A DNA stretch of 42,179 bases from Coxiellaceae bacterium UBA1530 (GTDB lineage: Bacteria > Pseudomonadota > Gammaproteobacteria > Coxiellales > Coxiellaceae). The notes below the pieces were generated by a model. That model was not told where the DNA came from and searched no databases. It worked only from the letters and a program-made list of their open reading frames with translations. Below, piece after piece: positions 40,953-42,179 of this stretch. The DNA lies in contig DCQA01000010.1 of NCBI GenBank assembly GCA_002323325.1, positions 1 through 42,179 on the forward strand, in the 5' to 3' direction. A program made the translations under genes and the position numbers. How positions within the stretch are numbered: position 1 is the stretch's first letter; each line of letters begins with the position of its first letter.

Positions 40953-41729
40953 TCACATCCCTTTCTCAAAACACTCAGTACCCAGCACACCCAACCAATC
41001 AGATACCCTTGTCTGAACATCGTAATCCGTCATATCGATCTTCATTGGTGTCAATGAAACCTTATTGTCTTTCACTGCATGAAAATCAGTGCCCACTTGT
41101 GCATCTGACGCCTCTCCAATAGGACCAACCCAATAGATCGTCTTTCCACGAGGATCTTTTTGCTCAATGGTTGGTTGTGCACTGTGGCGCTTTCCTAAGC
41201 GAGTTACTTCAATACCTTGCAGATCACACTCCGCAATATCAGGCACATTGACATTGAAAAATGTTCTATTTGAGGACAATGGAGAAACCTTGGTTAATTC
41301 GACTAATGAACGTACGACACTTGCTGCAGTTTTAAAATGTGAACAATTAGACCCATCCAGTGATACCGCTATTGATGGGAGACCTAGAAAAGCACCTTCC
41401 ATCGCCGCAGCGACCGTTCCAGAATACCAAACATCGTCGGCTAAATTAGCGCCGTCGTTAATACCGGAGATAATCATATCTGGCTGTTCTTTTAGTAAAC
41501 CTGTCACTGCCAGATGCACACAGTCCGTTGGAGTCCCTTCTACACTGATAATTCCTGACTCCAATGTCTTTGCCCGAATAGGTCGATGCAATGATAATGA
41601 ATTACTGGCACCACTACGATTACGATCAGGTGCGACAATCGTGATATCTGCTATGGGACGCAGCGCATCTGCCAAAGCATGAATACCCTCAGCAAAAACT
41701 CCGTCATCATTACTTAATAAAATTTTCAC
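40953..41729 (-). CDS. surE: SurE, 5'/3'-nucleotidase
   Basis: SurE is a metal-dependent phosphatase that hydrolyses nucleoside monophosphates. The protein starts at GTG 41729 with AAGGAG 6 nt upstream, giving the family start MKILLSNDDG (258 aa). Metal ligands are D8 and D9, the Ser in NRSGASNSL and the Asn in SGINDGANL. An upstream ATG in the same frame (41813) would add 28 residues with no match to the family. It precedes nlpD-rpoS, a conserved cluster; the pcm gene often found here is missing. Confidence 0.94.
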   Translation of the reverse strand: MKILLSNDDGVFAEGIHALADALRPIADITIVAPDRNRSGASNSLSLHRPIRAKTLESGIISVEGTPTDCVHLAVTGLLKEQPDMIISGINDGANLADDVWYSGTVAAAMEGAFLGLPSIAVSLDGSNCSHFKTAASVVRSLVELTKVSPLSSNRTFFNVNVPDIAECDLQGIEVTRLGKRHSAQPTIEQKDPRGKTIYWVGPIGEASDAQVGTDFHAVKDNKVSLTPMKIDMTDYDVQTRVSDWLGVLGTECFEKGM

Positions 41730-41910
41730 AAAAAACTCCTTAAATTTGTTAAATATTAACATCTTATGACAATAATGGTAACCCAGGATATTCCTTTTCA
41801 CGACATCAGTCATCCGTCATGTTGCCATGAGAACCCGCATAAAAACTTGCATCTCTCAAGAGAACCATTGACACTACCCACATCGACATTCACCTCTAGA
41901 TACAGCGATC

Positions 41911-42179
41911 ATGAACGGAAAAATTATTGGAGCTAATTTTCTAGTTGCAGGAACTGCCATTGGAGCAGGCATGATGGCGCTACCCATTGCCTGTGCAGAT
42001 ACAGGGTTCATTCCAGGCTTGTGTATCTTAGTCGTGATTTGGTGCTTAATGATTTATTCTGCTTTATTAGTACTCGAAGTTAACTTGACTCTGGATACAA
42101 AACATAACAGCTTTAGCTCGATGGCGCGGCAAACATTGGGACGCCCAGCACAAGTCATCGCGTGGATCTGCATGCTATT
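41911..42179 (+). CDS. aromatic amino-acid permease (HAAAP family), 5' part only
   Basis: The first 89 complete codons are present before the window ends. The protein begins MNGKIIGANFLVAGTAIGAG, and MMALPIACADTGFIPG follows; this is the start of TyrP/Mtr-type tyrosine/tryptophan transporters. Two to three helices are visible. The gene is divergent from surE. No strong ribosome site precedes the ATG. Substrate cannot be set from this part. Confidence 0.88.
   Translation, partial: MNGKIIGANFLVAGTAIGAGMMALPIACADTGFIPGLCILVVIWCLMIYSALLVLEVNLTLDTKHNSFSSMARQTLGRPAQVIAWICML

Noticed and set aside
1..42179. tRNA, rRNA genes, CRISPR arrays, intact insertion sequences
   Set aside because: I looked for them and saw none. 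The only dense tandem repeat is inside dotG and is coding.

Overview
This window is chromosomal DNA from a gammaproteobacterium of the Legionellales, most like the Coxiella branch. It is A/T-rich (about 40% G+C by eye). The main evidence is an almost complete Dot/Icm type IVB secretion system (T4BSS) in one block from about 10.2 to 38.0 kb. In Legionella the dotDCB/dotA/icmVWX part and the icmT-to-icmB part lie at separate loci; here they are joined, as in Coxiella. The genus cannot be fixed from the sequence alone.

Layout. (1) 0-2 kb is a gene-poor flank: a possible partial ORF, a small cysteine-rich secreted protein, a Fur-box-like palindrome, and a SAP/DUF6434-type gene broken by two frameshifts, both in poly-A runs. 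(2) 2-10 kb is housekeeping and accessory: birA, a gamma-glutamyltransferase, a rhomboid protease, a 614-aa unknown membrane protein, an fmdB-type zinc ribbon, a small secreted protein and aspS. (3) 10.2-27.0 kb (minus strand) is icmB(dotO), icmJ(dotN), icmD(dotP), icmC(dotE), icmG(dotF), icmE(dotG), icmK(dotH), icmL(dotI), a second full-length icmL-like gene in the dotJ position, dotK, icmO(dotL), icmP(dotM), icmQ, a 42-codon gene in the icmR position, icmS and icmT. (4) 27.2-31.1 kb (plus) is dotD, dotC, dotB and a coupled 12-helix membrane protein. (5) A ThiF/MoeB-rhodanese gene lies between that operon and icmV-dotA (minus). (6) 35.7-38.0 kb (plus) is icmW, a small secreted Ser/Thr-rich protein and icmX. 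(7) 38.0-42.2 kb is a zf-CHCC protein, a CBS-domain protein, the surE-nlpD-rpoS cluster and the start of an aromatic amino-acid permease.

The secretion genes appear to be one regulon. Six operon promoters carry the same 20-bp tandem element: two 9-mers of the type (T/C)TTAATATT and (C/T)TTAAGNNN separated by 2 nt. In all six the first base of the element lies exactly 27 nt before the first base of a -10-like hexamer. The element matches the PmrA box known from Legionella and Coxiella Dot/Icm promoters. Only icmT-icmS lacks a good copy.

Products cover the ATPases (DotB, DotO, DotL), the core complex (DotC, DotD, DotH, DotG, DotF), the coupling complex (DotL, DotM, DotN, IcmS, IcmW), the DotI-type inner-membrane proteins, DotA/IcmV, IcmX and IcmQ with its probable chaperone. 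icmF and icmH/dotU are not in the window. The most notable points are the shared promoter code, the tiny IcmR-like gene, three unrecognised genes inside or beside the T4BSS operons, a DotA with a lipobox, and an RpoS with a roughly 100-residue lysine-rich tail resembling histone H1.
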